This document shows, piece by piece, positions 35,820-43,004 of a DNA stretch of 64,000 bases. Origin of the DNA: an uncultured bacterium (GTDB lineage: Bacteria; Muiribacteriota; Ozemobacteria; Ozemobacterales; Ozemobacteraceae); assembly GCA_937949615.1 (NCBI GenBank), contig CALEDQ010000019.1, positions 62,001-126,000 on the forward strand. The letters are read 5' to 3'. Numbering within the stretch: position 1 is the stretch's first letter; each line of letters begins with the position of its first letter. Position numbers and translations under genes: made by a program. The notes under the pieces were generated by a model. It did no database searches and was not told the DNA's origin. It saw only the letters and a program-made list of their open reading frames with translations.

Positions 35820-37838
35820 ATGTCTAACAACGATAAGGGTTTTGTTCAGATCAATGGTCAGAACGTCGCTATCGAAGGCGAACGCAATCTTCTCGAACTC
35901 ATCAGGAAGTCCGGCATCGAGATTCCGACTTTCTGCTATCATTCAGAACTCAGCATTTACGGCGCCTGCCGCCTGTGTCTCGTCGATATCGAAGGCCGCG
36001 GCCTCAATGCTTCGTGCTCGATCAAGCCTGAACCGGGCATGAAAGTTAAGACCGCCACCGAAGAAATTCGCGAGATCCGCAAGATTTCGGTCGAGCTGCT
36101 GCTCGCCAATCACCGGGTTGAATGCCCGACCTGCCCGCAGAGCAGCAAGTGCAAACTCGAAGAACTGGCCCGCAAGCTCGGCATCACCGAAGTGCGCTTC
36201 AAAAAAGCCAAACTCGATCACCCGGTCGATCTCTCTTCTGATTCGCTGGTGCGCGACCCCAACAAATGCGTTCTCTGCGGCGACTGCGTCAGATATTGCC
36301 GCGAAATTCAGAGCATCGGCGCCATCGACTTTGCCCATCGCGGCAAGCACACCGTCGTGACTCCGGCTTTCAATAAAGATCTGGCGAAGGTCGAATGCGT
36401 CAACTGCGGTCAGTGCGCCGCCGTCTGCCCGGTTGGTGCGATTACGGTCAAACAGGATGTCGACAAGGTATTTGCCGCTCTCGACAACCCCGAAAAGGTC
36501 GTCGTCGCCCAGATCGCTCCGGCGGTTCGCGTGGCGCTCGGCGAACAGTTCGGCATGACTTCCGGCGATATCGTTACCGGCAAGATCACCGCCGCCCTCA
36601 AGAAAATGGGCTTCGACAAGGTTTTCGACACCTCTTTCTCAGCTGACCTGACGGTCATGGAAGAAGGCACCGAATTCCTCGAACGTTTCACGAAGGGCGA
36701 AAAACTGCCGCAGTTCACTTCCTGCTGCCCGGCCTGGGTTAAGTTCGCCGAACAGTATTACCCCGAAATTCTGCCACGCCTCTCTTCATGCAAGTCACCG
36801 CAGCAGATGTTCGGTTCGCTCGCCCGCGAAACCCTGCCGAAAATGCTCAACGTCAAACCCGAAAATCTCTTCATCGTTTCGATCATGCCCTGCACAGCCA
36901 AAAAATTCGAAGCGAAGCGCCCTGAATTCACGCATGAAAACCTTGCAGACGTCGATGCGGTCATCACCACCCAGGAACTCAGCCGCATGATCGAAGCCAG
37001 CGGCCTGAATTTCATGGAACTCGACCCCGAATCGCTCGATCTGCCGATGGGCTTCAAGACCGGCGCCGGCGTTATCTTCGGCACGACCGGCGGCGTAACT
37101 GAAGCGGTTCTGCGCTTCGCCGTCGAAAAAGTGACCGGTGAGAAGCTCAACAATGTAGATTTCCATCAGGTTCGCGGTGAAGCCGGCATTCGCGAAGCCA
37201 CTCTCGAAGTGGCCGGCAAGCAGGTGCGCATGGCGATCGCCCATGGCCTGAAGAATGCTAGAAAGCTGGCTGAAGAAGTCAAAGCCGGCAAATGTAACTA
37301 TGACATCATCGAAGTCATGGCCTGCCCGGGCGGCTGCGTCGGCGGCGCCGGTCAGCCGGTCAACTTCACCCCCGGCACCATCAAACGTCGCGCCAAAGGT
37401 CTGTATGAGGCCGACAAGATGCTGCAGCTGCATAAAGCCCAGGAAAACCCCTACATCATCGAAACCTACGAAAAGGTTCTCGATAAACCGGGCAGCCACA
37501 AGGCTCACCACATGCTGCACACCAAATACCAGTCACGCCGGCGTATTTCCGACAAGGGCATGCCGCTGATGACCGGCGAAGGTACCGACAAACTGTCGAT
37601 CAAGGTCTGCGTCGGCACCAACTGCTACCTCAAGGGCTCACAGAGCATTCTCAAGGCTCTGACCAAAGACATCGAAAGCCGCGGCCTGCAGGATGCGGTC
37701 GACATTCAGGCAACCTTCTGCTTCGAAAAGTGCGGCCAGGCCCCGAACGTGATGATCGGCGACCAGCTGATCAGCAAATGCACCTTCGACAAGGCCCGCG
37801 AAGCCCTCAACGCCGAACTGAAGAAGAAGACCTCGTAA
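35820..37838 (+). CDS. hydA: Catalytic [FeFe] hydrogenase, group A3-like
   Basis: 672 residues. N-terminal [2Fe-2S] domain (FCYHSELSIYGACRLCLV), His-Cys 4Fe-4S motif (HRVECPTCPQSSKC), two 4Fe-4S sites (CVLCGDCVRYC, CVNCGQCAAVCPVG), then the H-cluster domain. All three signatures are canonical: L1 TSCCPAW at about residue 300, keeping the proton-relay Cys; L2 MPCTAKKFE at about 356; L3 EVMACPGGCVGGAGQP at about 498. A C-terminal thioredoxin-like [2Fe-2S] domain (about 595-672, CVGTNCYLKG, CFEKCGQAP) matches bifurcating HydA. It needs HydEFG maturases, not in this window. Confidence 0.97.
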   Translation: MSNNDKGFVQINGQNVAIEGERNLLELIRKSGIEIPTFCYHSELSIYGACRLCLVDIEGRGLNASCSIKPEPGMKVKTATEEIREIRKISVELLLANHRVECPTCPQSSKCKLEELARKLGITEVRFKKAKLDHPVDLSSDSLVRDPNKCVLCGDCVRYCREIQSIGAIDFAHRGKHTVVTPAFNKDLAKVECVNCGQCAAVCPVGAITVKQDVDKVFAALDNPEKVVVAQIAPAVRVALGEQFGMTSGDIVTGKITAALKKMGFDKVFDTSFSADLTVMEEGTEFLERFTKGEKLPQFTSCCPAWVKFAEQYYPEILPRLSSCKSPQQMFGSLARETLPKMLNVKPENLFIVSIMPCTAKKFEAKRPEFTHENLADVDAVITTQELSRMIEASGLNFMELDPESLDLPMGFKTGAGVIFGTTGGVTEAVLRFAVEKVTGEKLNNVDFHQVRGEAGIREATLEVAGKQVRMAIAHGLKNARKLAEEVKAGKCNYDIIEVMACPGGCVGGAGQPVNFTPGTIKRRAKGLYEADKMLQLHKAQENPYIIETYEKVLDKPGSHKAHHMLHTKYQSRRRISDKGMPLMTGEGTDKLSIKVCVGTNCYLKGSQSILKALTKDIESRGLQDAVDIQATFCFEKCGQAPNVMIGDQLISKCTFDKAREALNAELKKKTS

Positions 37839-37848
37839 TTATGTTTAT

Positions 37849-37868
37849 CGGGGCGGCGGCCCCGTTTT
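37849..37868 (+). terminator. Possible terminator after hydA
   Basis: CGGGG (37849-37853) pairs with CCCCG (37860-37864) and is followed by TTTT, eleven bases after the hydA stop. The stem is short. Confidence 0.5.
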
Positions 37869-37895
37869 GTGGGTGCCGCCGCCCGGTTCCCGATT

Positions 37896-37919
37896 CTTGA
37901 ATCTCTCTATTTTGCCCGC
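37896..37919. repeat. 24-base intergenic repeat, copy 1
   Basis: The sequence CTTGAATCTCTCTATTTTGC plus four bases recurs at 50363-50386 with a single mismatch, also in an intergenic position just downstream of a hairpin. Confidence 0.6.
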
Positions 37920-37928
37920 ACCGGCGAC

Positions 37929-38022
37929 ACAACCTGCCGCCCGTGCGGACTTTTTTTATCCGGCAGAATCCAGTTCCGCTGCGACCGGGAATTTAAATTT
38001 CCGACCTGGCCGGGATTCTGCC
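37929..38022. repeat. 94-base intergenic repeat R, copy 1
   Basis: Nearly identical over its first about 75 bases to 41009-41102, same length, same orientation. It contains internal palindromes (CTGCCGCCCGTGCGG; GGGAATTTAAATTTCC; arms GGCAGAATCC / GGATTCTGCC), so it can fold strongly. The rest of the gap 37839-38298 is AT-rich with no gene seen. Confidence 0.7.
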
Positions 38023-38298
38023 TTCCGTGGTCATCTGGAATACGGATACCATTCACATCTGACTGCTGATTTCTGCTGCAAAGAGAGACAAAAAAAGGCT
38101 TCAGGAGCACCACAGAAAGCTCTGGCGGTTATGCAATGCCAAAGAATATAAAAAAATCAGAAAAATTGTTCTCGACATTCTTTTGCTCATTCTTTTAAAT
38201 CCATCCATTTCGGTGATTGATTATCCCCGCTTCCAAGTGCCACATCAAAAAAATTATGGTGACACAAATGAATATATTTTTTCATTTTTAATTGTGCC

Positions 38299-38763
38299 TC
38301 AAAGATCCTGAAAATACCATTGCCCACCATCTTTTACGATAGTGACAGAGAAAGTTTCCGAACCAATTTTCACAGCCAACACGCCTAGCCGACAACCATT
38401 CTGTGTGTAATCTTCAGCAACACTTATTAAGTGTGCATTTTTTAAGGCTTGTCCAAGAAGTGGCATTTTGCTTTTATCTTTACCAAATGTCTCTTTATAA
38501 AGGTCATCCCGAATACAAAAATTAGCGGCCTTTTCAACATTTTGAGCTTCTAGCGCTAGAGCAAACTCATTAACCCTGGCTTGTACAGCTGGTTTTTCCT
38601 GCTCTAAGGTTTCTGGAACTGCAGGAGGGGAATACGATGAACCGCTTTGCTGTTTAGATGAACCTTTACGAAACCAATCAAAAATTCCGCAACCAGCAAT
38701 ATTAAGCAAACATAAAAGAGTAAAAGCAATGATAAATGGTGAAAGCCAAAAGGAACGCTTCAT
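38299..38763 (-). CDS. Predicted lipoprotein of unknown function
   Basis: 154 residues with a lipoprotein signal (LLCLLNIAGC, lipobox Cys at about 25), a Ser/Pro linker, and a small alpha+beta domain (about 55-154) with NTF2/Lumazine-binding-like pattern (VEKAANFCIRDDLY ... VTIVKDGGQWYFQDL). AGAGGAT precedes the ATG. The gene is more AT-rich than the hydrogenase operon and opens an accessory island. Confidence 0.7.
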   Translation of the reverse strand: MKRSFWLSPFIIAFTLLCLLNIAGCGIFDWFRKGSSKQQSGSSYSPPAVPETLEQEKPAVQARVNEFALALEAQNVEKAANFCIRDDLYKETFGKDKSKMPLLGQALKNAHLISVAEDYTQNGCRLGVLAVKIGSETFSVTIVKDGGQWYFQDL

Positions 38764-38997
38764 GGCAATGATCCTCTCTTCAATTATGTTTCAGCGAAAA
38801 AATTAGCACAAAGAAAATTTTATGGCGAATGAATACATTCTCGGTAACTCTGAACAACATCAGGATTCGTGGCACGACACAATCTGCAACAGTTGCTCTC
38901 GTGTTCATTATCTTTGTCTGGAACATATTGGTTCTCTGGCTCGGATTGTGATCCGTTAAGGCAGAGAGTTGTGAAAATTGCAGACCAGCCCGGTAGT

Positions 38998-39360
38998 TTA
39001 TATAAGCGGTGGCTCGATTACCAGGTCTTCCTCTGGTTTGAGATCTTTGTAATTGCCGTGCCACAGGTCGAATTTTTCGCCGATTTTCCAGCTCTCGACG
39101 TCGGTTCTGCTTTGCAGCCAGAAAATAATTTTCTGCAATCGTTCTTCGCAATGATCCTGCAGACCCAGTTCGACGACGATATCAAGCATGTTTTTGCTAC
39201 CACCGCCACCGCAGCAGCAGTCATTTGCTTCGACTGCTTCCTCTATGAAAGCATCAAGAAATTTATCAAAATTATCGCTGCAGTTGCGGTAAATGAGGAT
39301 CTGGCGCCCCCATTCCGTGAATTCTCCGACATGTTTCTTTTTGCGCATTCTCTTTTTCAT
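38998..39360 (-). CDS. YggL-family 50S ribosome-binding protein
   Basis: 120 residues matching DUF469/YggL. The sequence shows KKHVGEFTEWGR, FLDAFIEEAVEAN, and then EERLQKIIFWLQSR followed by a DLWHGN ending. The Cys/Gly cluster CCCGGGG replaces the usual loop. YggL binds large ribosomal subunits in proteobacteria; the role is uncertain. It lies directly downstream of the VapC toxin gene (36 bases) and its first codons are part of the block duplicated at 42526, suggesting transfer together with the toxin-antitoxin genes. Confidence 0.75.
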   Translation of the reverse strand: MKKRMRKKKHVGEFTEWGRQILIYRNCSDNFDKFLDAFIEEAVEANDCCCGGGGSKNMLDIVVELGLQDHCEERLQKIIFWLQSRTDVESWKIGEKFDLWHGNYKDLKPEEDLVIEPPLI

Positions 39361-39396
39361 ACAAGCTTTCAGAGAAGATTTGACGAGCTGTTTGAA

Positions 39397-39807
39397 TCAA
39401 GATAAAGCCAGTTCAAACTTCTTCTTGTTTTTGATGCGGTAGATCGTGAAATCACGGTCTATCGTTGCGATCCTGGTGATATTCAATTCTTCGGCCAGAT
39501 AAACAAGACAAGCGTCAGCAAAATCCATGGGAAGATCTTTGTATTTGATCGTAAGATCTCTAAGTCGATTAAATGCAGGTACTTCTATGTTATGGACTTC
39601 GACAGCACCCTTGCTGATCCAGTCCAGAAAATCGATTTGTGCATTGCGGTTAAAATCCAACAGATGAAGCGTTTCTGTTATTGATGCCAGGGTTGTGCTA
39701 AGAGGAAATTTGTTTTCCCTGATAAAGGTGACCGCTTTTTTATGGTGTTTGTCACTGGCATCAAACAAAGCTATTAACGGGCCTGAATCAATCAGAATTC
39801 TTTGCAT
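39397..39807 (-). CDS. VapC-type PIN-domain toxin
   Basis: 136-residue PIN ribonuclease with the acidic quartet visible: Asp7 (LIDSGPLIALFD), Glu45 (SITETLHLL), Asp95/Asp98 (MDFADACLVYLAEE) and Asp117 (IATIDRDF). PIN toxins cleave RNA, often tRNA or rRNA, when the antitoxin is lost. The start overlaps the antitoxin end by 20 bases. Partial copies lie at 42571-42930 and 44930-44980. Confidence 0.92.
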   Translation of the reverse strand: MQRILIDSGPLIALFDASDKHHKKAVTFIRENKFPLSTTLASITETLHLLDFNRNAQIDFLDWISKGAVEVHNIEVPAFNRLRDLTIKYKDLPMDFADACLVYLAEELNITRIATIDRDFTIYRIKNKKKFELALS

Positions 39808-40045
39808 TTCTTCTGTCCTGGAGCTTTTGTTTTAAGATTGATTTGCGATTTTCAGACAGATCAGCCTGCCCGCTGGAATACCTGCCAAAAAATTCTTTGC
39901 CGGAATTCCAGGCATTGTTTTTTTCCAGGTCTTTGAAATATGCCTTTAAGCTTTTTCGCACAATCTCAGATTTTGGAATACCAAGCAATTCAGCCAGGTG
40001 ATTCAGCTTTTCTTCCATGTCTGAGCTTAATCTTAGAGTTAACAT
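39788..40045 (-). CDS. Ribbon-helix-helix antitoxin for the PIN toxin
   Basis: 85 residues. The N-terminal RHH DNA-binding fold reads LTLRLSSDMEEKLNHLAEL and GIPKSEIVRKSLKAY, and the C-terminal tail is the likely toxin-binding part. The ATG at 40045 is chosen over one 17 codons upstream because AAGAGGTG precedes it and the upstream part overlaps the operator. It should repress its own operon with the toxin. Confidence 0.88.
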   Translation of the reverse strand: MLTLRLSSDMEEKLNHLAELLGIPKSEIVRKSLKAYFKDLEKNNAWNSGKEFFGRYSSGQADLSENRKSILKQKLQDRRNAKNSD

Positions 40046-40056
40046 TTTTACACCTC

Positions 40057-40079
40057 TTGTATTACAAATTGTAATACAA
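40057..40079. promoter_or_regulatory. Palindromic operator of the VapBC-type operon
   Basis: Perfect 11-base arms (TTGTATTACAA and its complement) around one central base lie twelve bases upstream of the antitoxin start, where RHH antitoxins bind. Confidence 0.7.
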
Positions 40080-40283
40080 TTTATCATTTTTTGCAAGTTA
40101 CACTACGAGCTTGCTTTTCTGAGGCTGGATTCATCTTTTTTGCAGGTTTGCAGGCAGACGTCGACCATATTACGGAAGAAGATTATCGGGATTTTGTGAT
40201 TTTGAGAATAGGTACAGATTTCTCAGAGCCGGAAAGGTCAATTGCAGCTTCGTGGCCACCCGGCAGCATTTTTAAGGGCGGCC

Positions 40284-40370
40284 TGGCAAAGTTTTTCAAA
40301 TATTTTCTCCCTTTTTTGCTTTTCGGTTGATTTACCTGTGAGGAATGCCCAAAGCCAAAAAATGGAGGAA
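40284..40370 (+). repeat. 87-base leader-like repeat L, copy 1
   Basis: Very similar to 45031-45118, where the same sequence forms the leader and ribosome site of the 45123 gene. Shared core CTTTTTTGCTTTTCGGTTGA and TTTACCTGTGAG, ending in TGGAGG. Here no start codon follows at the right distance, so the copy is an orphan. Between the antitoxin promoter and 40449 no gene is convincing. Confidence 0.65.
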
Positions 40371-40449
40371 ATTTTCATTAATTTTCTCTGCTCAACCACA
40401 GGCAGAAATGCTTCAAAAAGGTCTCTACAGACCATATTTTCACGGGTGA

Positions 40450-40611
40450 AGAAGGTATGATTTTGAATCTCGACCTTTCGTAGCTCACAGACTACGATTA
40501 TTAGTGAGGACGCTTCTTTGCGGTGGTGACAAACAAACACAACGCTCAGATATCAAGAAAGCCGCTGATTTTTTAAGCGATTATAAAAGGAGAATGCAGG
40601 AACATGACTAA
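40450..40611 (+). pseudogene. Truncated HigB/Gp49-like toxin remnant
   Basis: The frame ending at the TAA at 40609-40611 reads LLCGGDKQTQRSDIKKAADF, the conserved C-terminal part of RelE/HigB-type toxins of the addiction-module killer family. Upstream the frame hits a stop at 40447-40449 and the N-terminal half of the toxin is missing or unrecognisable. Its end overlaps the start of the HigA-like gene by eight bases, as in intact pairs. Confidence 0.65.
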
Positions 40612-40918
40612 AACAGTTAAACCAGCCAGGGCATACGAAGAAAGCCTGCTGAAGGCTCTTAAGAATCCTGAAGAAGCGGCAGAATATCTTAACGCCTCTC
40701 TGGAAGAAGCTATAGAAAGCGACAATATCCAGATTTTTCTGCTGGCTCTGAAAGATATCGCCAAAACCAGGGGAATGACCCGCGTTGCCGGTCTGGCAAA
40801 ACTTAACAGAGAAAGCATGTATAAAATGCTTTCAGTTAAAGGAAATCCAGAATTCGGGAGCCTGTGGAACCTATTAGGTTCCTTCGGTCTCAAATTTTCC
40901 ATAGAAGTAAAGAGCTGA
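40604..40918 (+). CDS. HigA-like addiction-module antidote, orphan
   Basis: 104 residues of the XRE-like antidote family: LKNPEEAAEYLNASLEE, then the HTH region KTRGMTRVAGLAKLNRESMY and the conserved GNPEFGSLWNLLGSFGLKF. AAAGGAGAA precedes the ATG. Normally it neutralises the HigB-like toxin encoded just upstream, which here survives only as a C-terminal fragment, so the antitoxin is orphaned. Confidence 0.85.
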   Translation: MTKTVKPARAYEESLLKALKNPEEAAEYLNASLEEAIESDNIQIFLLALKDIAKTRGMTRVAGLAKLNRESMYKMLSVKGNPEFGSLWNLLGSFGLKFSIEVKS

Positions 40919-40944
40919 AATAAAGTTTTAATCGCGTTATAAAA

Positions 40945-40977
40945 GCTACCGGAGATTTTGTTCCCGGCAACTTTTTT
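40945..40977 (+). terminator. Weak terminator after the HigA-like gene
   Basis: TACCGGAG...CCCGGCA can form a short stem followed by CTTTTTT. The pairing is imperfect. Confidence 0.35.
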
Positions 40978-41008
40978 CATTTAAGGCCCATGCGAACCTG
41001 GCACAGAA

Positions 41009-41102
41009 ACAACCTGCCGCCCGTGCGGACTTTTTTTCTCCGGCAGAATCCAGTTCCGCTGAGACCGGGAATTTCAATTCCCGATTCAACCAGGATTCAG
41101 CC
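41009..41102. repeat. 94-base intergenic repeat R, copy 2
   Basis: Second copy of the element at 37929-38022, same orientation, with identical first about 30 bases and compensated palindrome (GGGAATTTCAATTCCC). Identity falls towards the right end. The surrounding gap 40919-41204 holds no other gene. Confidence 0.7.
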
Positions 41103-41204
41103 ATCGTGCCCATCTCGGTTAATAATAACTACAATTGACGCTGATTTTGTATGGGAGTATGATCAAACAGATAGACAGACTTTTTTTCACGGCAAGGAGC
41201 GAAA

Positions 41205-42395
41205 ATGATACATTCCAGAAATTACCTGCGTTACATCTTGTGCGCAATCACCATCGCGGCAATATCTTTCTTTCCTTCATCGCCAATACTGGCCAAAGGG
41301 CAAGTAACGGCTCCATCAGTTTCGGCTGCTTCAGCCGCACCGGCTTCTGCAGCCGCCCTGAAAAGCGATGTGGTCAATGTTGGCTGGGGTCCTGTTCTTG
41401 GGCTTGTTGACACCAACTCAGCAGCCATTCGCTGGAGCACAACCAGACCGACAGCCTGCAGCATTATTCTGAACGGCAAACCCGCCGGCAATGTAATCAG
41501 CGATGGCCCATGGCATCAGGTATCCCTCGAAAACCTTGAACCGGATACTAAATATACCTATCAGATAGAATTCAGCAATGGGCAAAACCGCACCCGTTCC
41601 ATTTATTACGAATTCACCACTGCTCCAAAAGATCTAACCAACTGGAGTTTCATCGTTTTTGGCGATACCAGAACAAATCATGATCAGCACAGAAGTGTAA
41701 TTAACGCTCTTGGACGCATCAATCCAAGGCCGTGGCTTGCAGTCCACACCGGCGACATGGGGGAAAATGGCTCTCAGACCGAGTGCTGGAACAACTTTTT
41801 CTCGATCGAAAAAAGTCTTCTCGCCGGAATCCCGTTCATCGGCTGCATGGGCAACCACGAAAAGGGCAGCCCGATTTTCTACCGCATGTTCCAGAACCCG
41901 CTCAGCGTGAAGAACCAGCCGCTCGGCTATTACTCTTTTCAGTTCGCCAATGCTGTTTTTGTGGTGCTGAATTCTGAAAGCGACCCAAAACCTCAGACAG
42001 AATTCCTGGAAAAAACCCTTGAGCGCGCTGTGGAAAGAAAGATTCCCTGGAAATTCGTTATCTGGCATCAGACACCTTTCTCATCAGGCAACCACGGCGG
42101 CAATGTAAATCTGGCCAATCTCTGGGTTCCAATTATGGAAAAGTATGGTGCGACCTGCGGTTTTTACGGTCACGACCACCTTTATGAACATAGCATTAGA
42201 AAAGGCTTTCATCACGTCACTTCTGGTGGTGGCGGAGCGCCTCTGTATGCCCCCAGCCGCAAACCCAATCCTTTTTCAAAAAAAGCTATTTCCAAGCTGC
42301 ACTTTCTGGTTCTTAATGTCAGCGCGGAATCAGTTATCGTTACCGCTTACGGTGTTGATGGCAAGGAACTGGATTCATTTACAATCAGTCAGTAA
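41205..42395 (+). CDS. Exported purple-acid-phosphatase-like metallophosphoesterase
   Basis: 396 residues: signal peptide (about 8-31), Ala/Ser linker, an N-terminal fibronectin-III-like domain (about 55-140, AAIRWSTTRPTACS, LEPDTKYTYQIEF), and a calcineurin-like catalytic domain with all metal motifs. These are FGDTRTNHD, HTGDMGENG, GNHEKG, WHQTPFSSGNHG and YGHDHLYEH. Such enzymes release phosphate from esters outside the cell. GGAGCGAAA precedes the ATG and a strong terminator follows, so it is monocistronic inside the accessory island. Confidence 0.9.
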   Translation: MIHSRNYLRYILCAITIAAISFFPSSPILAKGQVTAPSVSAASAAPASAAALKSDVVNVGWGPVLGLVDTNSAAIRWSTTRPTACSIILNGKPAGNVISDGPWHQVSLENLEPDTKYTYQIEFSNGQNRTRSIYYEFTTAPKDLTNWSFIVFGDTRTNHDQHRSVINALGRINPRPWLAVHTGDMGENGSQTECWNNFFSIEKSLLAGIPFIGCMGNHEKGSPIFYRMFQNPLSVKNQPLGYYSFQFANAVFVVLNSESDPKPQTEFLEKTLERAVERKIPWKFVIWHQTPFSSGNHGGNVNLANLWVPIMEKYGATCGFYGHDHLYEHSIRKGFHHVTSGGGGAPLYAPSRKPNPFSKKAISKLHFLVLNVSAESVIVTAYGVDGKELDSFTISQ

Positions 42396-42429
42396 ATCAA
42401 GTTTCGCTTAAAAACAGGCAAAAAGCTGA

Positions 42430-42459
42430 GGAGCCGTCTCTGACGAGGCGGCTCCTTTT
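42430..42459 (+). terminator. Rho-independent terminator
   Basis: GGAGCCGTCTC (42430-42440) pairs with GAGGCGGCTCC (42445-42455), with one G-T wobble, around TGAC, then TTTT. It lies 35 bases after the metallophosphatase stop. Confidence 0.88.
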
Positions 42460-42525
42460 GATTTTAGTGAATTTCATCTGGAAAGGTTGAAAGAAGACGG
42501 AATGCCAACGCCGCAACCGCTTTTT

Positions 42526-42930
42526 CTTTTTCATATAAGCTTTCAGAGAAGATTTGACGAGCTTTTTGAATCAAGATAAAGCCAGTTCAAACTTCTTCTT
42601 GTTTTTGATTCGATAGATCGTGAAATCACGGTCTACCGTTGCGATCCTGGTGATATTCAATTCTTCAGCCAGATAAACAAGACAAGCGTCAGCAAAATCC
42701 ATGGGAAGATCTTTGTATTTGATCGTAAGATCTCTAAGTCGATTAAATGCAGGCACTTCTATGTTATGGACTTCGACAGCACCCTTGCTGATCCAATCCA
42801 GAAAATCGATTTGTGCATTGCGGTTAAAATCTAACAGATGAAGCGTTTCTGTTATCGATGCCAGGGTTGTGCTAAGAGGAAATTTGTTTTCCCTGATAAA
42901 GGGAACCGCTTTTTTAAAGTGTTTAGCAAG
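42526..42930 (-). pseudogene. Truncated duplicate of the VapC toxin gene
   Basis: 42571-42930 repeats 39397-39755 of the intact toxin gene with only scattered mismatches. The first about 20 codons, including the Asp7 region, are replaced by unrelated sequence with an in-frame stop and no start codon. A GTG at 42756 could start only the last 61 residues. The match continues to 42526 and includes the first five or so codons of a YggL start. Homology ends sharply near 42930. Confidence 0.85.
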
Positions 42931-43004
42931 AAGTAAGCTTTATTCCTTATTACATGCTTATATTTTTCGCTGTCAGAATGTTATAATTTAATCAGGAAAA
43001 AGAT

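Noticed and set aside
37867..38151. Plus-strand open frames over the intergenic repeat after hydA
   Set aside because: They read through the palindromic repeat R, which has no coding pattern and recurs at 41009 in a different frame context.
38780..39405. Open frames on both strands overlapping the YggL gene (38780-39151 minus, 38869-39405 plus)
   Set aside because: The YggL reading at 38998-39360 has clear family motifs; the others are out of frame with it and low in protein-like composition.
40238..40540. 100-codon minus-strand frame in the toxin remnant region
   Set aside because: It is antisense to the LLCGGDK toxin tail and to repeat L and has no family signature.
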